Assembly (NCBI GenBank): GCA_930367205.1
Contig: OV884009.1
Coordinates: forward strand, 87,627,189-87,691,188
Source of the DNA: Acanthosoma haemorrhoidale
Lineage: Eukaryota > Arthropoda > Insecta > Hemiptera > Acanthosomatidae
Length of the DNA stretch: 64,000 bases
Reading direction: 5' to 3'
Within the stretch, counting starts at the first letter, position 1. Every line of letters begins with the position of its first letter. This document shows positions 11,700 through 23,223 of the stretch, one piece after another. Below the pieces are notes generated by a model, which saw only the letters and a list, made by a program, of their open reading frames with translations, was not told the DNA's origin and ran no database searches. Position numbers and translations under genes: made by a program.

Positions 11700-14600
11700 T
11701 ATGTGAGAAGGGGGGGATTGTTAGATAATACTCGTAGCTTGATCTCGTCGGTCTTTGGTGTTCTTCTCCTTGGCCCTTGCCCTCGGTTACATTCTTACTC
11801 TACTCCATTTGAGATTTATGAATTGATGACGAGGGGTAGAAGAAAGGTATTGGTCGACCACGTTGCTCTCGAAAGCTGTCTCTTAGCGATGTTTAAGGGC
11901 CGATCAAGTCTTCCCAGTTAAATAGGCAGCGAGATTTTTCACAGTGGGGCGGGCCACATTGGCACCTCATTCTGCCGTGCTGTTGTACATTGAAAAAAGT
12001 AAAATGCTAAATTTAATCAAAAGATATAACCTCATAGTTCATCATATAAGGCTCATAACCTAATGGTATATAGATATTTTCTAAACCTCAAGGAGTCGAT
12101 GAAACGGATAAATGTTTGCCACTAGACTATCAAATTTAATTCTATAAACTTTCCAGAATTTCCACGTCACAAATCGCAATTAAAAGTAGGATCGGTTATA
12201 ATGCTGATTCGAAATTTGAGTATCAAGGGTGGTCTCTGCTTGCAAATTGGTTGCAAAATATCGACTGGTGATCATGCTGAAAAATTTGTCTGTTGTTAAA
12301 TTGGCTGCAGGCAATACCGCTGTAGGGAGGTTACAATTTGTACTGCACCGACGACAATATACGGTAGTAATAGATTATGTAATAACCGCCCATAAGAAGC
12401 AAGGACAAGGAGTTTTTACCGTAGTGGGATATACCGAGATATAATTTTATTCAGACATGGGCACCTAAACGTGGCATTGTCAAGGTTTCGGTCGAAAGAA
12501 GCTTTAAAAATTCCATGTTCTGAAAGTATTAATATTGGATGGAGGTAAGTACTGTACATCTTTTCAACAGATATTGTGTTATTTTAGGAATAAAAAGTGG
12601 CAAAGCTCTTTATTATGAAAAAGATAATCATCAAGTATCTTTTGTCACTATGTACGAGGCAACCAGTTGGGTTGAGCAGGTGTAAATTTACCACTTACAT
12701 AATATGTATATTATAATAATATATAAAGCACTAATTATATACTATATAATAATATTATAAGCACCCCAAATAATATGACATAATAAAATACCACATGAAC
12801 ACGTGACTTCGTCGCGAGGAGGAATTCAAATTGTGTTTGACTGTTCCCCTTTACGAAAATCGTGTAAATTCAAAACGTGCTTTTAACTATACTATTACTT
12901 AATATACCAGACCATTACTTAAAGTTACTCCGGCTTGAAAGCAGTTTGAGTAGTCTGGAGCAAAGTGGACATTAGAGGTTCGAGATTTAGATTAAAGTAA
13001 CAATAACTTTACGGTAAATAGTATCCAAAATAAAATGGACCACTCTAGAAAAACGTAAATAGCTGTAAATTAAATAATATATCTATAAATTATGTTTTTA
13101 CGTTCTTTATTTTATGAATACATCTATTAAATAAATACAGTTTTGTTCATAACTGATGTAAAAACAAATTAGTTGGTTAAAACTATAAACAACAATATTT
13201 GGAATAATGAAATAAAATGTTGAGGCTACATACTTTAGAGTTTATTAGGAATTTTAAGTGGAGAATTTGGAAGCTTAACTGGTCATTAAATTACAAAAGT
13301 TTTAAATTACACACAATTTTCTGTAAAACATTATGCCAATATTGTATATTCAGCTTATATGCTAACACCATGGATGGGGGTAATACCTTCCATTTCTTAT
13401 CCATTTAGATCTTTCTACTAATTGAGAGCGTTTTCGAAAGAATTTTCGTTGCTCAGATCGAAAAAGACCCTTGTCAATTACAACCGTTCAAGCATTTATA
13501 TACAGTGACTCACTAATTCCTTCACACTAATGAAATATTTACAATTTTTACTCTATTAAAAAGTATTTATTAATCCACCCAAATAACATGGACAAGTTTA
13601 TCAACCTTTTAGTAAACAAAATTGTAATATCAGCCCCCTTTATGTTTTTACCTCTTTAAAATGAAGGTACTCTTATCAAATTTTTTATGTGAACAGTTTT
13701 GTGAGTTAAGATTTTATTGCTGGTTTTTGGTCAGTTTTAACAACAAATCTTACATTTTTTTTATATATTTTTCATCAAATATGTCTTTTTATTACTGGAA
13801 AATTAAAAGAAAACATTTAAGATGCTTTTACTTACAACATACATAAATTGTTCTGATAAATTGGATAATTGTTTTGATAAATAATGTATGAATCTAATCT
13901 AATATTTATTTATGCTTTAATAATATTTAGACAATTAAACAATAAAAAAAAAAAAAACAGGTATTATTTTCTCTTATGTCCAGTTCATGATATATATTAT
14001 CACAACACATAAATTATGAACGTGTGAATGGATCTGTGAAACAGTTAAGGTCTTTGCCAAGCCCCGAAGGAGCAATCTGATTTCATTATGGAGTGGTCAT
14101 ATGTCTCCGTGAATGTATACAACATACAAAGGGTTATTAATAAATAAATCACTTATTTATTTAAATAATAACTATACTTCTATTCTTTTGGTTGTGTATC
14201 AAATCCAATATATATTATTACTGATTACTAATATGTAATATATGTTGATATTATATAGCAACTTTTTCACAGCCATTATGAAACCCTCAATTGCGTTATA
14301 AATTAGACTTGACTTAATTTTTATTAACTTCACATTATAAAGGCGGTTAAGCAAAAATAATTTCAAATCCGTTAAAAAAACGTTTTAAGAGGCAACAATC
14401 GAAATCCCGTTTTCAATGCTGTTCGAACCTATTATAATTGAGAAGAAACCCAATCGTAGATAACAGGCTACAAATTATTTTAAATTGTATTGACCTTATT
14501 ATTTTTTATTAATAAGTTAATTGCTGGTCATCTGATTTAGTCACGAGTTTTAAATGGTCTCGCCTGATTTCTTACTCATAAATTTTCAACAAAATTCAAT

Positions 14601-15930
14601 TTTGTTCCATTTGATATTACTGACTTTTAATCAATTAAATTTATCACTAAAGAGAAATTTTATTCTTTGACTCTATCCTGTTAGCAATAGACTCGATGTA
14701 ACTCTCTAAGAAAAACATTTATATATAATACAAGAAATTTGATAACCTGATCAATCTTAATAATATTAATAATAATTAAAAACAAATCAATATTAATAAA
14801 CTCTTATTTTGGAATTGAATCATATAAGATATAAAAAAAATCAAGTCAACTGTGATGCTTTAACACACAATTAAGGGTGTTGCTGCAATATCAAAAACAA
14901 ATCAATGGTCCAATATAAGCACTTTTTGTGATAAGAGTCCCCAACAGATAATGCATTAACCAGGATTTCATGACCTTTAATTTGGTACCTCACTTACTAT
15001 GATACAATATATGATGACGAGATGTTCAGTTATTAATCTAAGTTAAGCAATTGATTAATAATTGACCCGTCGCTGTGTTCCATAAAGCTTTTCTTTTCTT
15101 TAACTCAGGGGTATCGTTTAAAAGTTTTGAATACTTTTTTTTTTTCTTCAACAGTTCCATTTACTTGTCATTTTATTTCATTCACTATGAGCAGATATTA
15201 CAAATCTTTAATCAGGACGTACCCTACTCAATAGGATAGCAAACGATTTTTACTAATTAAGCTAATTAAATTAATTTGATTCTACCGCTCATTATTTTTA
15301 CATTTCTTATTTTATTTGTAACATCATTGGAACCTTAATTGGAACTATCGTAAAAATACACAGCTTGACTTAAAATTATGAACTCCATGATAATGAGTTG
15401 TAATGACCTTTAATATAACGTATTAATAATAAGAACGTTTAAATCGTTAATTTCTTTAATGTCTAAAAGCTTAAATATGCACAAAATTAACACCGACTAA
15501 TTAATTGTTCCTGTTTTATAAATGGCTTTATTTTTCACTAAGAAATTATACCTTCATGTATAATTTCATGTCCCTGGCTTGATCAAGCACTCAAAGCATC
15601 AAGACTAGGGACAGATAGACTGGTGTAAAAGTATTGATTTCTGATTTGGAAAACATCAAAGAAACACTAAAAACCACTAATATCGAATATTTCAAATTAG
15701 AATCTCATCTAATAGATAACGTAACGTCTATTTGACAGTAACGAAAGTAAACGAATTGAACAAAAATATTTATATGCAAGTAAAATGATAAAAGAGACCA
15801 ACTAATCAAAATTAATAGATCATTTAATATCCACAATAAGCCCTTTGGTGTCATCAATTTTTAAACATCTTGATAAACCTAAAACAACTCATAAAGATAG
15901 CATGTGGATTAGAGAACTTTAAATTAGGCT
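11700..15930. other. AT-rich non-coding stretch
   Basis: No gene was recognised. Short GC-richer patches near 11690-11990 and 12220-12440 contain open frames of 70-77 codons without any domain I can name. The rest is AT-rich with A and T runs. Confidence 0.5.
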
Positions 15931-15937
15931 GAACACG

Positions 15938-15997
15938 CACATATACACGCGTGCACGCACAGACACACACATATACACGCGCGCACGCACAGACACA
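15938..15997. repeat. 30-bp tandem duplication in CA-rich DNA
   Basis: Two adjacent 30-bp units (15938-15967 and 15968-15997) begin CACATATACACGCG and end in AGACACA. They differ at one base (CGTG versus CGCG). The tract continues into (CA)n to about 16008. Confidence 0.85.
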
Positions 15998-16419
15998 CAC
16001 ACCCACACGCCGTTTGAATAAGCTGGGCACACCTATTATTACTATTCGTAAGGTCAATTACAAGTAACAGAACAATTTCAAATCAGATATACAAAAAGAT
16101 TGTCTTACAAAAATGATATACACAAATACATGTAATTTTATGGCCTCTTTAATGTCATAATAATAAGGAAAGATTATTATTATATAATTAACCAATAAAT
16201 TCAGATTAAACCTACGGTTTAGAAATGCATTATGTATCATTAGCATTTAAGCCCAAAATTTTCAATAAAACATAAGATTGACTAATACCTTATGCCTGAT
16301 ATATCACAAATATGTTAAAATGGTAAGGAAAAACTCCTATCACATAACCAAAACCTGTTTCGATAAACTATAAATACGAGAAACAATTGTTCTCATATCA
16401 AATAATCAATCAAATAAAC

Positions 16420-16590
16420 GGAGCCCCACCCCTAAATTTAAAGATTAACGGAGACCCACCCCTAAATTTAAAGATAAACGGAGACCCACTCCGTTGTTTC
16501 CAAAGTGGGCCTATCACGACGACCTATTCGAACCTTTGGACCGCCACCCCTAAATATAAAGATAAACGGAGCCCCTCCCCTAAATTTATT
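16420..16590. repeat. Degenerate 30-bp minisatellite
   Basis: Units starting GGAGMCCCACCCCTAAATTT occur at 16420, 16450, 16480 (partial), 16538 and 16568, spaced by exactly 30 bp within each block. A 58-bp non-repeat piece starting CTCCGTTG interrupts the array. The open frame across it just mirrors the repeat (30 is divisible by 3) and is not taken as a gene. Confidence 0.8.
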
Positions 16591-17337
16591 GAAAGACGTC
16601 CTGGATTTAGGCTTTCATATAAAGAGTTAACTCTGTCAGCGAGCTGGTTTGAATATTCGAGATGAGATGCAAGGCCAGTCGATCCAGGCCAGGATACCGT
16701 CTCCGGTCAGCTGACTGGAGTTTTTAGAAGACGCTGGTAAGAGAGACGCGGACGCCACGCAGCTTCCAAGGACCACCCCCGCGCGCACACACATATTGGA
16801 TGACAGGGCCAGCCCATCAAATCCATGAATGGGCATGTGATCCTTTTGTGAAAGGAATCCCATGTGCCCAATAGAATGGGATAAGAAGAGATAGCTCTGA
16901 AGACATCACGAGGAGTAGAAGAAGACTGGTCTATCCCCGACTGAAGGAGGCTGGCTCCCGTATCGATGTTGAACAGTCATTTCATTTTATAATTGTATAA
17001 AGAAGTTATAAGTGAAGTCAAGTGGTAATAAGAAGTTAGTGTGATCGTCGAAGAAGCATGTTAAAGCATAACATGAGTCAGGAAGCTAAACAAAGGAAAA
17101 ATATTTGTATGGACATAAAAAAGGAAACATCAAACGGCCCAGCTACTCAAAGAACTCCCGATGAACGATAATTTAGGTACCAATTAAAACAGTAAACGGA
17201 AATTCTATACATATTGTAAAAAGATGAACTGATCAGTACTATTTAAATGTTGAATGAATTCCTTCAGAATTCAATAGGCAGTAAAGATTACGGCTGAATG
17301 GGTCATTTTATATCAGTTGTGTACCATTATTATATAT
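16591..17337. other. Non-coding stretch, partly GC-rich
   Basis: 16640-16960 is clearly richer in GC than its surroundings and contains a CGCGCGCACACACA tract. No coding or repeat identity was recognised. The remainder is AT-rich. Confidence 0.4.
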
Positions 17338-17350
17338 AATTATTCTATAG

Positions 17351-18316
17351 AGTTCCACAGGGCAGCGTCCTGGGTCCCATCCTCTATAATCTATACACTA
17401 CTGATGTCCCCTCTACCACTAATACCTTCTTGGCAACATTCGCAGACTACACTGCAGTCCTGTCAACCCATCCAGACCCTGATATAGCATCCCAAAACCT
17501 TCAAAAACCCCTTGACGAGATCGAGTATTCGTGCAACCAATGGCAAATCAAAGTCAATGAAGGAATATGTTCCCACATAACCTTTACCCTCTGCCGCAAG
17601 TCCTGTCCGCCAGTCTTTTTAAATTCAATTCCTCTCCCTGTGTCTGAGATAGAACGGTATTTAGGCTTCCATCTCGACAAAAGACTGACATGGAACCCAC
17701 ACACGAGACTAAAAAGACAAGAACTAAACAGACGCTTTGGACAACTGTACAGACTACTTCGAAGGACATCCCACCTCTCAATAGAAAACAAACTACTTAT
17801 TTACAAGGTTATACTTAAGCCAATCTGGACATACGGAATAGGGCTATGGGGAACAGCAAAAAAGTCGAACATCAAGCGCATCCAATCCTTTCAATCAAAA
17901 GTCCTAAGAACAATAGTAAATGCCCCTTATTACGTCAGTAACAAAACCCTTCACAATGATCTGAATATATCCTATATTCTTGAACTCATCCCTTCCAAGT
18001 TCATAAAATTCCATGGTAACCTATCCAACCACCCTATTTCCCTAGCACAGTCATTGAACTGCTCCACTCATCCCTATAATCCTCCTCGGAGACTTAAACG
18101 GCAGTGGCCTCGTGACCTGCTATAAATAATTGACAGTGGGAGTCCTGGCAATGGCCATTTTCTCTAATCATGTCCTGAAATATTGTATGAATGAGCGAGT
18201 GAATGATGAATTGTAAATATGGTATGAATGATGACACTTATCTCAATTACTCATTGCCTAATAAAAGGCAGATTGTAATTTTATCTTAATAAATTGTTGT
18301 TGACTATAAAAAAAAA
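17351..18316 (+). mobile_element. Jockey-like family J insertion, 5'-truncated, with TSD and poly(A)
   Basis: A 966-bp insertion flanked by the 13-bp direct repeat AATTATTCTATAG (17338-17350 and 18317-18329). It starts inside RT motif B, contains the last 257 codons of RT, then a 3' UTR with TGAATGAGCGAGTGAATG and GGCAGATTGTAATTTTAT, and ends in a poly(A) run at 18308-18318. This is the standard product of target-primed reverse transcription that stopped early. It closely matches 51751-52610 on the opposite strand. Confidence 0.92.
17352..18125 (+). pseudogene. C-terminal half of Jockey-like reverse transcriptase
   Basis: 257 codons are open from the insertion's first bases to a stop. They start with motif B (VPQGSVLGPILYNLYT), then motif C, seen as FADY where the family has FADD, so one catalytic Asp is lost. 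Next are EIERYLGFHLDKRLTWNPH (RT motif D/E region), the thumb (LLIYKVILKPIWTYGIGLWG) and a C-terminus ending RRLKRQWPRDLL. There is no start codon of its own because the 5' part was never copied. The C-terminus recurs at 39600-39830 and 52072-52608, which fixes the true end of the protein. Confidence 0.9.
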
Positions 18317-18329
18317 AATTATTCTATAG

Positions 18330-18425
18330 ACAAAGTTCATTTTTATATCAACTATATCATGTTTGAATAGTTATGTATAATAAATTCAATATATGTATGT
18401 ATAATAAATTGGATAATTGATTAGA
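18330..18425. other. AT-rich spacer
   Basis: Short AT-rich DNA between the J insertion and the next second-family 3' end. It contains two near-copies of a TATGTATAATAAATT segment. Confidence 0.5.
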
Positions 18426-18820
18426 ATTGTCGGGTCGTCACGAGGAGGGTGCCTGGTTACCCTTGCCCTGGTGACAAGTGAGGATTGTTTGAGTTTATAA
18501 CCTGGACAATGGTTTCATGACGGCTTTACTATCTGACTCCATTTTTGATAGGTATGTGCACTTGTTCAGGAGAAGGGTACAGGGTAGGTTATAGGTAGTT
18601 TATGTGGTCTTGTAATGACCACGAATTCACACTTGGTATCTGAGGGTAGGCGAAAACCGTCCGGATCCCAAAGGCGAGTGTGAACCGGAGAGAGGCGGAC
18701 TGGATTGCAATGGGAGACACTGCTCGTAAAATTTGCAGGGCCACGGCAACCGTCGTCCACAAGGGAGAGGTCTCTCCCAAGGAGGTGCTAGTTTTAGCGA
18801 GACGAAGGCAGGGATTCTCA
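18426..18820 (-). mobile_element. 3' end of second-family non-LTR element
   Basis: It starts on the + strand with ATTGTCGGGTCGTCAC, the same terminus as at 9661 and 62492. It then shares the block CACGAATTCACAC, GGTAGGCGAAAACCGTCCG and GGAGGTGCTAGTTTTAGCG. It stops at GGGATTCTCAC (about 18820), where the other two copies continue. It is UTR only, and the - strand frame through it is a by-product. Confidence 0.75.
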
Positions 18821-18886
18821 CAGCATCTCATAACCTTCAAAAACACCTTGATGAGATCGAGTATTGGTGCAATCAGTGGCGGATTA
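18821..18886 (+). mobile_element. Short sense piece of family J RT
   Basis: Translates on + to NLQKHLDEIEYWCNQWRIK, matching the RT segment at about 17496-17560 (NLQKPLDEIEYSCNQWQIK). It is wedged between the second-family 3' end on its left and a - strand J 5' portion on its right. Confidence 0.75.
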
Positions 18887-19752
18887 AACAACGCGAAGGC
18901 CTTGTTGAGCAGTGGAGTGTCGTAGGTGGAAAATAAACTGGTCCGTAGAATAAAGTTTTTTGGATTTAACAATTGGAAGTAAACGTTTTAATAGGACTTT
19001 TTCAAATATTTTTGAGAGGACAGGGAGTAGGCTAATTGGACATTAAGATGTGGCGTCATTAGGTGGTTTATTGGCTTTGGCGAATGGGACAATAATGAAA
19101 TTTTTCCAGAGGAGAGGAAAGAGCGTAGTTTGGATAATGCAATTATAAACGTAGGTTAGGAAGATTATGGCTTTAGGAGGGAGTTGCTTGAGAATTTGAG
19201 GAGTAAGGAGATCATATTCAGGGATTTTCGCTAAGGTAAGTTTTTCAGAACGTATTTGACCTCAAAGGGGTTAACGGCTTTTGGTGGAGGTGAGAGAGGT
19301 ATAGGTGAAGTGAAGAAATCTTCAACAGTTGTGCTATGATTATGGTTTCGATGATAAAGGCGAGGTGTGAAAATATTGGAAAGATGCAGAACGAATTCTT
19401 CCGACCTATCCCCACCTGTAGCCGCCCAGGAGCCATCATCACGACGGAGTGGGTGTGAAACAGGTTGATACTTTAGGATTTTTTGACACAGGGAGTTATC
19501 CCTGGTAGACAGAAAGGAGAGGTGGGAATTAAAAGAATCGGAACGGAAGGATGCCAATTGCCGCTTTGCCAATCTGCAGTACTGATTGTACGAACAACAA
19601 TCAACAGGATGTTGGGATCTTTGCCACACTGTTCTGGAGCGGCGTTTGGATTGGATTAGGTCTTTAAAATGCTGAGGTAAAGGATTTTGATTTTGAATTT
19701 TTGGATGACGGTGGGGTGACAATAAAAGAAGAAGTAAAAGAGTGCACTGCAT
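18887..19752 (-). pseudogene. Endonuclease-RT linker and RT N-terminus (copy A)
   Basis: A 173-codon frame (19752 to 19231) carries the linker conserved in Jockey-type pol: LPQHFKDLIQSKRRSRTVWQ, then HPLRRDDGSWA and a segment ending FEVKYVLKNLP, where the RT domain begins. Past a stop the RT homology continues to 18887 (FILRTSLFSTYDTPLLNKA). Copy B matches along this whole length, and 48950-49255 is a diverged third copy. The polymerase motifs are absent, so it is non-functional. Confidence 0.75.
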
Positions 19753-19791
19753 TATCTAGGTCTTGGGATGTTTTCAGGGACACTTTAAGGT

Positions 19792-20375
19792 CTATGGAAT
19801 CTGTAAAAAGCTGGCGGAAGTTGTCCCAATCAACTGGGTCCCTAATAAACGAAGGAGGAGGCAGTATGTGAATTGGTCGGAGGAGAGGTCATTGAGGCGC
19901 GTAAGTGCTCCTGAACTATTGCAGAAGAAGAAGTCAAGGAGATCTGGATTTCGGTTGGGATCTGATGGCCAATAGGTCGGCGTGTCTGGAGATATCGTGG
20001 AGCAATGTTTCCGTATGAGTGCAGACAGCAAAGCATGTCCTCGTGTATTCGTGGATCTTGACTCCCTGTGTTGGTGCTTCGCATTAAAGTCCCAACTTAC
20101 AAGGAAACGATCCCTGATGGGGTCTAGAAAGGAGATGAATTTGGAATCAGAAATGGATTTATTAGGAGGGCAGTACACTGATGCTAGAGTAGGGGGGAAA
20201 TAGAGGTGCTGATTGACACTGCAGTGGACTGAAGGAAATCATGTGCTACCAAAGAAACTATGTGATGGGAAATGGCGTTATGTACAATAACAGTGGTACC
20301 TGCATGAGCTCTTCCATCGTCAGTTCGTCTGTCAAGATTCCGAAGGAGAATTGATAAAGAGTCGGAAGGATCCAC
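19792..20375 (-). pseudogene. Apurinic-type endonuclease domain of family J (copy A)
   Basis: Two overlapping frames cover most of the domain. The diagnostic motif reads SWDFNAKHQHRESRSTNTRG where copy B keeps GGDFNAKHQHWGSRSTNTRG, so a Gly and a Trp of the conserved block are changed. Downstream is NPDLLDFFF, the start of the following catalytic block. Upstream VIVHNAISHHIV and VYCPPN-type residues fit the Jockey endonuclease. In working elements this domain nicks the target site. Here stops and substitutions make it inactive. Confidence 0.8.
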
Positions 20376-20402
20376 TTATGGATTTTGTTTAACGGGGATT
20401 AG

Positions 20403-21650
20403 TTAGGAGACAAGAATTGTAAGAAGGGAAATGAGAGGGGTAATTAGGGTTCTGGACTCTGTCACAAATGAGGTTAATAAGCTGGTGAGATCTAAAGAAC
20501 TTAAAGTTGGAGGAATATGCGAAATGTGTGTCTGAGGATGGGATTGCGTTTGTGCGTTGCCGGGATGAACGGAATGCTGGGGAAGATGAACTTGCGGACG
20601 AGAAGTGGGCGGTGCCTGTGACTGCTCTCTGTTCCGAACTGCATCGGCAAAAGAGACTGAAGGCCTCAAATTTCTGGCTGGGCCGCTTCTTGAGCTACCT
20701 GCGGCTGGCTTCACTTCTTCTGGCCGACGACGTTGTTTGCTCCTGGACTTGAAGATTCTGTAGATGTCGCAGCCCTTGTACTTAGGTGGATGGCCTTGCT
20801 GGCAGAGCACGCATACTGCAGGCGATTTCAGGGGACTTTTGCACAATTCACTTTTGTGCTGCCCACTGCACTTTACACACCTAGGAGGGTGGTGGCAGTA
20901 CGATTTTAGTTTCCATATACCTGACAGTTATGCAACTGGACGATGTCGCGTATGGGGTACGGTTTTTCGACCTGTATTCTAGTGTAATACGGGTGTGTTA
21001 AGTCGTATATTTTCTCCACGCCAGGTAGTCGCTCAAGATCTACGAAGAACAAAGGTAACGCCTTTTTGATTGATTCCTTTTATTGGCTGCCGTCGCGTAA
21101 AACGTTCGTTATTTGGTGAACTTTGAATCCGAGAGTTGAGAGTTCGTCTTCAATTTCATCAACTGGTGTGGTCGGATGCAGATTTCTGATCACTACCCGT
21201 AGCGATCGTTCTTGTTTTAGTTGATATGTATGGAAGTCTGCATTGGTTTCTTCCAAATATTTGATAACGGCCCGGTATGTATCAAGAGTGTCCGGAGAGA
21301 TTTTAGTGTCCCGAGACCGATGGAGGCACGTATATTTTCCCGCACTTAAAATTTTACTCATTTGTGAGCATAGCAATTTAAAGTTGCTTATTTTGCGGAC
21401 GAATATCCCAGGTGGCTTGGGCTGTGTGGGTGTTTCAGTTACTTTCATGTCCTCTACTTGGATATTTTTCAACACCTCATAGGTGTTAGGCGTGAAGAAA
21501 GGGGACCCTTCGACGGTTTCTTCTTTAGATGTGCTGGCCTGTGGTGGCATCTCTTCCATCAAGCTAGCTACAGAGGAAGTTATTTGTACATTCCTATCGG
21601 AACGTCTTGGTTTTCGCTTAACAGGCGATGGTGTCGGAGTTGGCCCTAGA
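20403..21650 (-). pseudogene. Gag-like ORF1 protein of family J (copy A), frame-broken
   Basis: The first frame (to 21080) contains a region like the PRE_C2HC domain of Jockey gag: VVIRNLHPTTPVDEIEDEL followed by LGFKVHQITNV. After a frameshift near 21080 the homology resumes with LPLFFVDLER and then zinc-knuckle remnants (CVLCQQGHPPKYKGCDIY) in a frame starting at 20846, followed by a basic, Ser/Pro-rich tail with SVSFADAVR. In Jockey elements this protein packages the RNA. Copy B matches at 41635-42817. The 5' end is unclear: a stop just before 21660 falls at a run of nine A's, consistent with slippage. Confidence 0.8.
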
Positions 21651-21734
21651 GACCTTGATCTTTTTTTTTATTTTGGGATATCAACTGCTGATAAAATTTC
21701 ATTTTATCATATTATAAATATTTAAATTAATTTT

Positions 21735-22030
21735 AATAAGAAATAGGTGGTGCCGGGTAGGTTAGAACTAGCGAATTCCATGGCAGAGACGCCGCTCGTG
21801 TGTCTCGGCTAATGGAGCCGTCTAGCAAACCTAGTCTATTGCTTGATGTTATCTGTAATCCGGCAGAGGCAAGTGCTAGCTAGGGTCGTCCAATAGCCCG
21901 ACTTCTCGGTGTGATATCACCTATTACACTCCTAAACAAATATAACAAGTGATTCACTCACTTCTTGAGGGCTCCCTCGTGACCAGCTCATGTGCGTGGC
22001 CTGCTAAGACAATGTAGAGCTGAAGTACGG
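21735..22030 (-). other. GC-richer segment, possible 5' UTR of family J copy A
   Basis: Directly upstream (on the - strand) of the copy A gag lies about 300 bp that is richer in GC than the flanks. It has an ATG near 21781 followed by a short open frame. Position suggests the element's 5' UTR or ORF1 start, but copy B does not reach here, so this cannot be confirmed within the window. Confidence 0.3.
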
Positions 22031-22984
22031 TCAATAAACAGTAGTATAAGGTGTTTATATCAAGAACGAAATAGAGAGGTGTTTGTATATAATAGCCCAT
22101 GCGCAGAACTTATGTTTTATATAAAGATTTCTTTTTTTATGTATCAAGTCGGGTATTGAAATGAAATATTAATATAAAATGTTATTTTTATAAGTCAAAC
22201 CGAGTACTAACTATTGCCAGGACATACAGACACACAATTGAGACAAAAACAACGAAACGCTAAAAAAGTTATTACAGGTCATTTGATGTATGGCATATGA
22301 TCTTAGGGTGGTCAGTGTACCAGTAAATTACTACTTACACCTAACTGACATACGTAAGGAATAATAAGTAATCAAAATACTAGATACTAAATACTAGATG
22401 GCCGAACGGCGAAAACTGCAAATACAAGTATTGACCTATTGAGAAACACGAGATGGTCTGTAGACACAAAACTCAATTGTAAATAAATGCTGAGGTATCC
22501 TTCTGGCACTATGGTACTATGGATTGTCTGAACATAAATAAACTATGTATAATACATATTCTGCATTATAGATAGTCTTTTGCCTTTCCTCCTTATTTTT
22601 TATATTTTCCCCTCGCCTGATTCTTATGCTTTTTTTTTTACCTTCTTTATTTTCATATGAATTTTCTTTGTAATTGCCATGATTTATTTATTTTTATAAT
22701 ATTGCTCATTCTCTGTTAAAAACCGATATCAAGGAGTGCTGATTTTTCCTAATTTTAAAACTAAATTTTATCTCCCAACTTATTGAATTCATTTTTGTTT
22801 GAATGAGAAGAAGACCTGGGATTATTCAAGTTGAGTTAGGAGCGTGAGTGGGCCAAATGTGGGTCATGTTGGGGACTCGGGTCCGGAGCTATTATTGTCC
22901 TGACCGAATGCAAATATACAGAAATAAAGCGGTGCCTAACACTTTCGCAGGTTAATTTGCAATTAATTGGTAAATATCTAGTGG
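22031..22984. other. Upstream region of Shal
   Basis: AT-rich sequence with no recognised repeat. It leads into a GC-rich, purine-rich block. No upstream exon was recognised. Confidence 0.45.
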
Positions 22985-23223
22985 TTGGGTGACGTTAAAG
23001 TACATTACACACAGATTGTTGGTTTACGAGCATCGGAGGGGGAGGGGTGATGTGGGGGTGCGGGGAAGGGAGGGGAGGGGAGAGGGAGAGACTGCGCCAC
23101 AGCAGACGGCAGCAGTAGGAAAATCAATCCAGTGCCGGTAGTGGGGAGGCAGCGAGAGGCAGTCGTGTCATGGCAAGTTGGGCAACTGCTTCCGGCAAAT
23201 AGTGAACCATTCCACCTCAGAGC
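22985..23223 (+). promoter_or_regulatory. Shal: GC-rich 5' leader of Shal, probable 5' UTR
   Basis: GC rises sharply here. 23035-23092 is a G-rich purine tract (GGGAAGGGAGGGGAGGGGAG), which could form a triplex or quadruplex. It runs without a recognised splice acceptor up to the Shal ATG at 23224. Position and composition suggest a 5' UTR or proximal promoter. The transcription start is not visible. Confidence 0.45.

Larger units (their letters stand above)
18887..21700 (-). mobile_element. Jockey-like family J copy A: gag, endonuclease and RT N-terminus
   Basis: The longest 5' portion of family J. Reading on the - strand it has a gag (21650 to 20403), an apurinic-type endonuclease (20375 to 19792), and the endonuclease-RT linker with RT N-terminus (19752 to 18887). 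It stops before RT motif A. Copy B at 40183-42817 shows the same order and extends further into RT. All frames are interrupted. The break at 18887 joins a + strand RT piece, so the copy was rearranged or landed next to another fragment. Confidence 0.85.

Noticed and set aside
16387..16665. 92-codon open frame with repeated NGDPPLNLKI
   Set aside because: The 30-bp minisatellite keeps the frame open. There is no other evidence of coding.
18589..18972. 127-codon - strand open frame crossing three repeat pieces
   Set aside because: It spans the junction of a second-family UTR, a J sense fragment and J copy A, so it is a chance frame across a mosaic.
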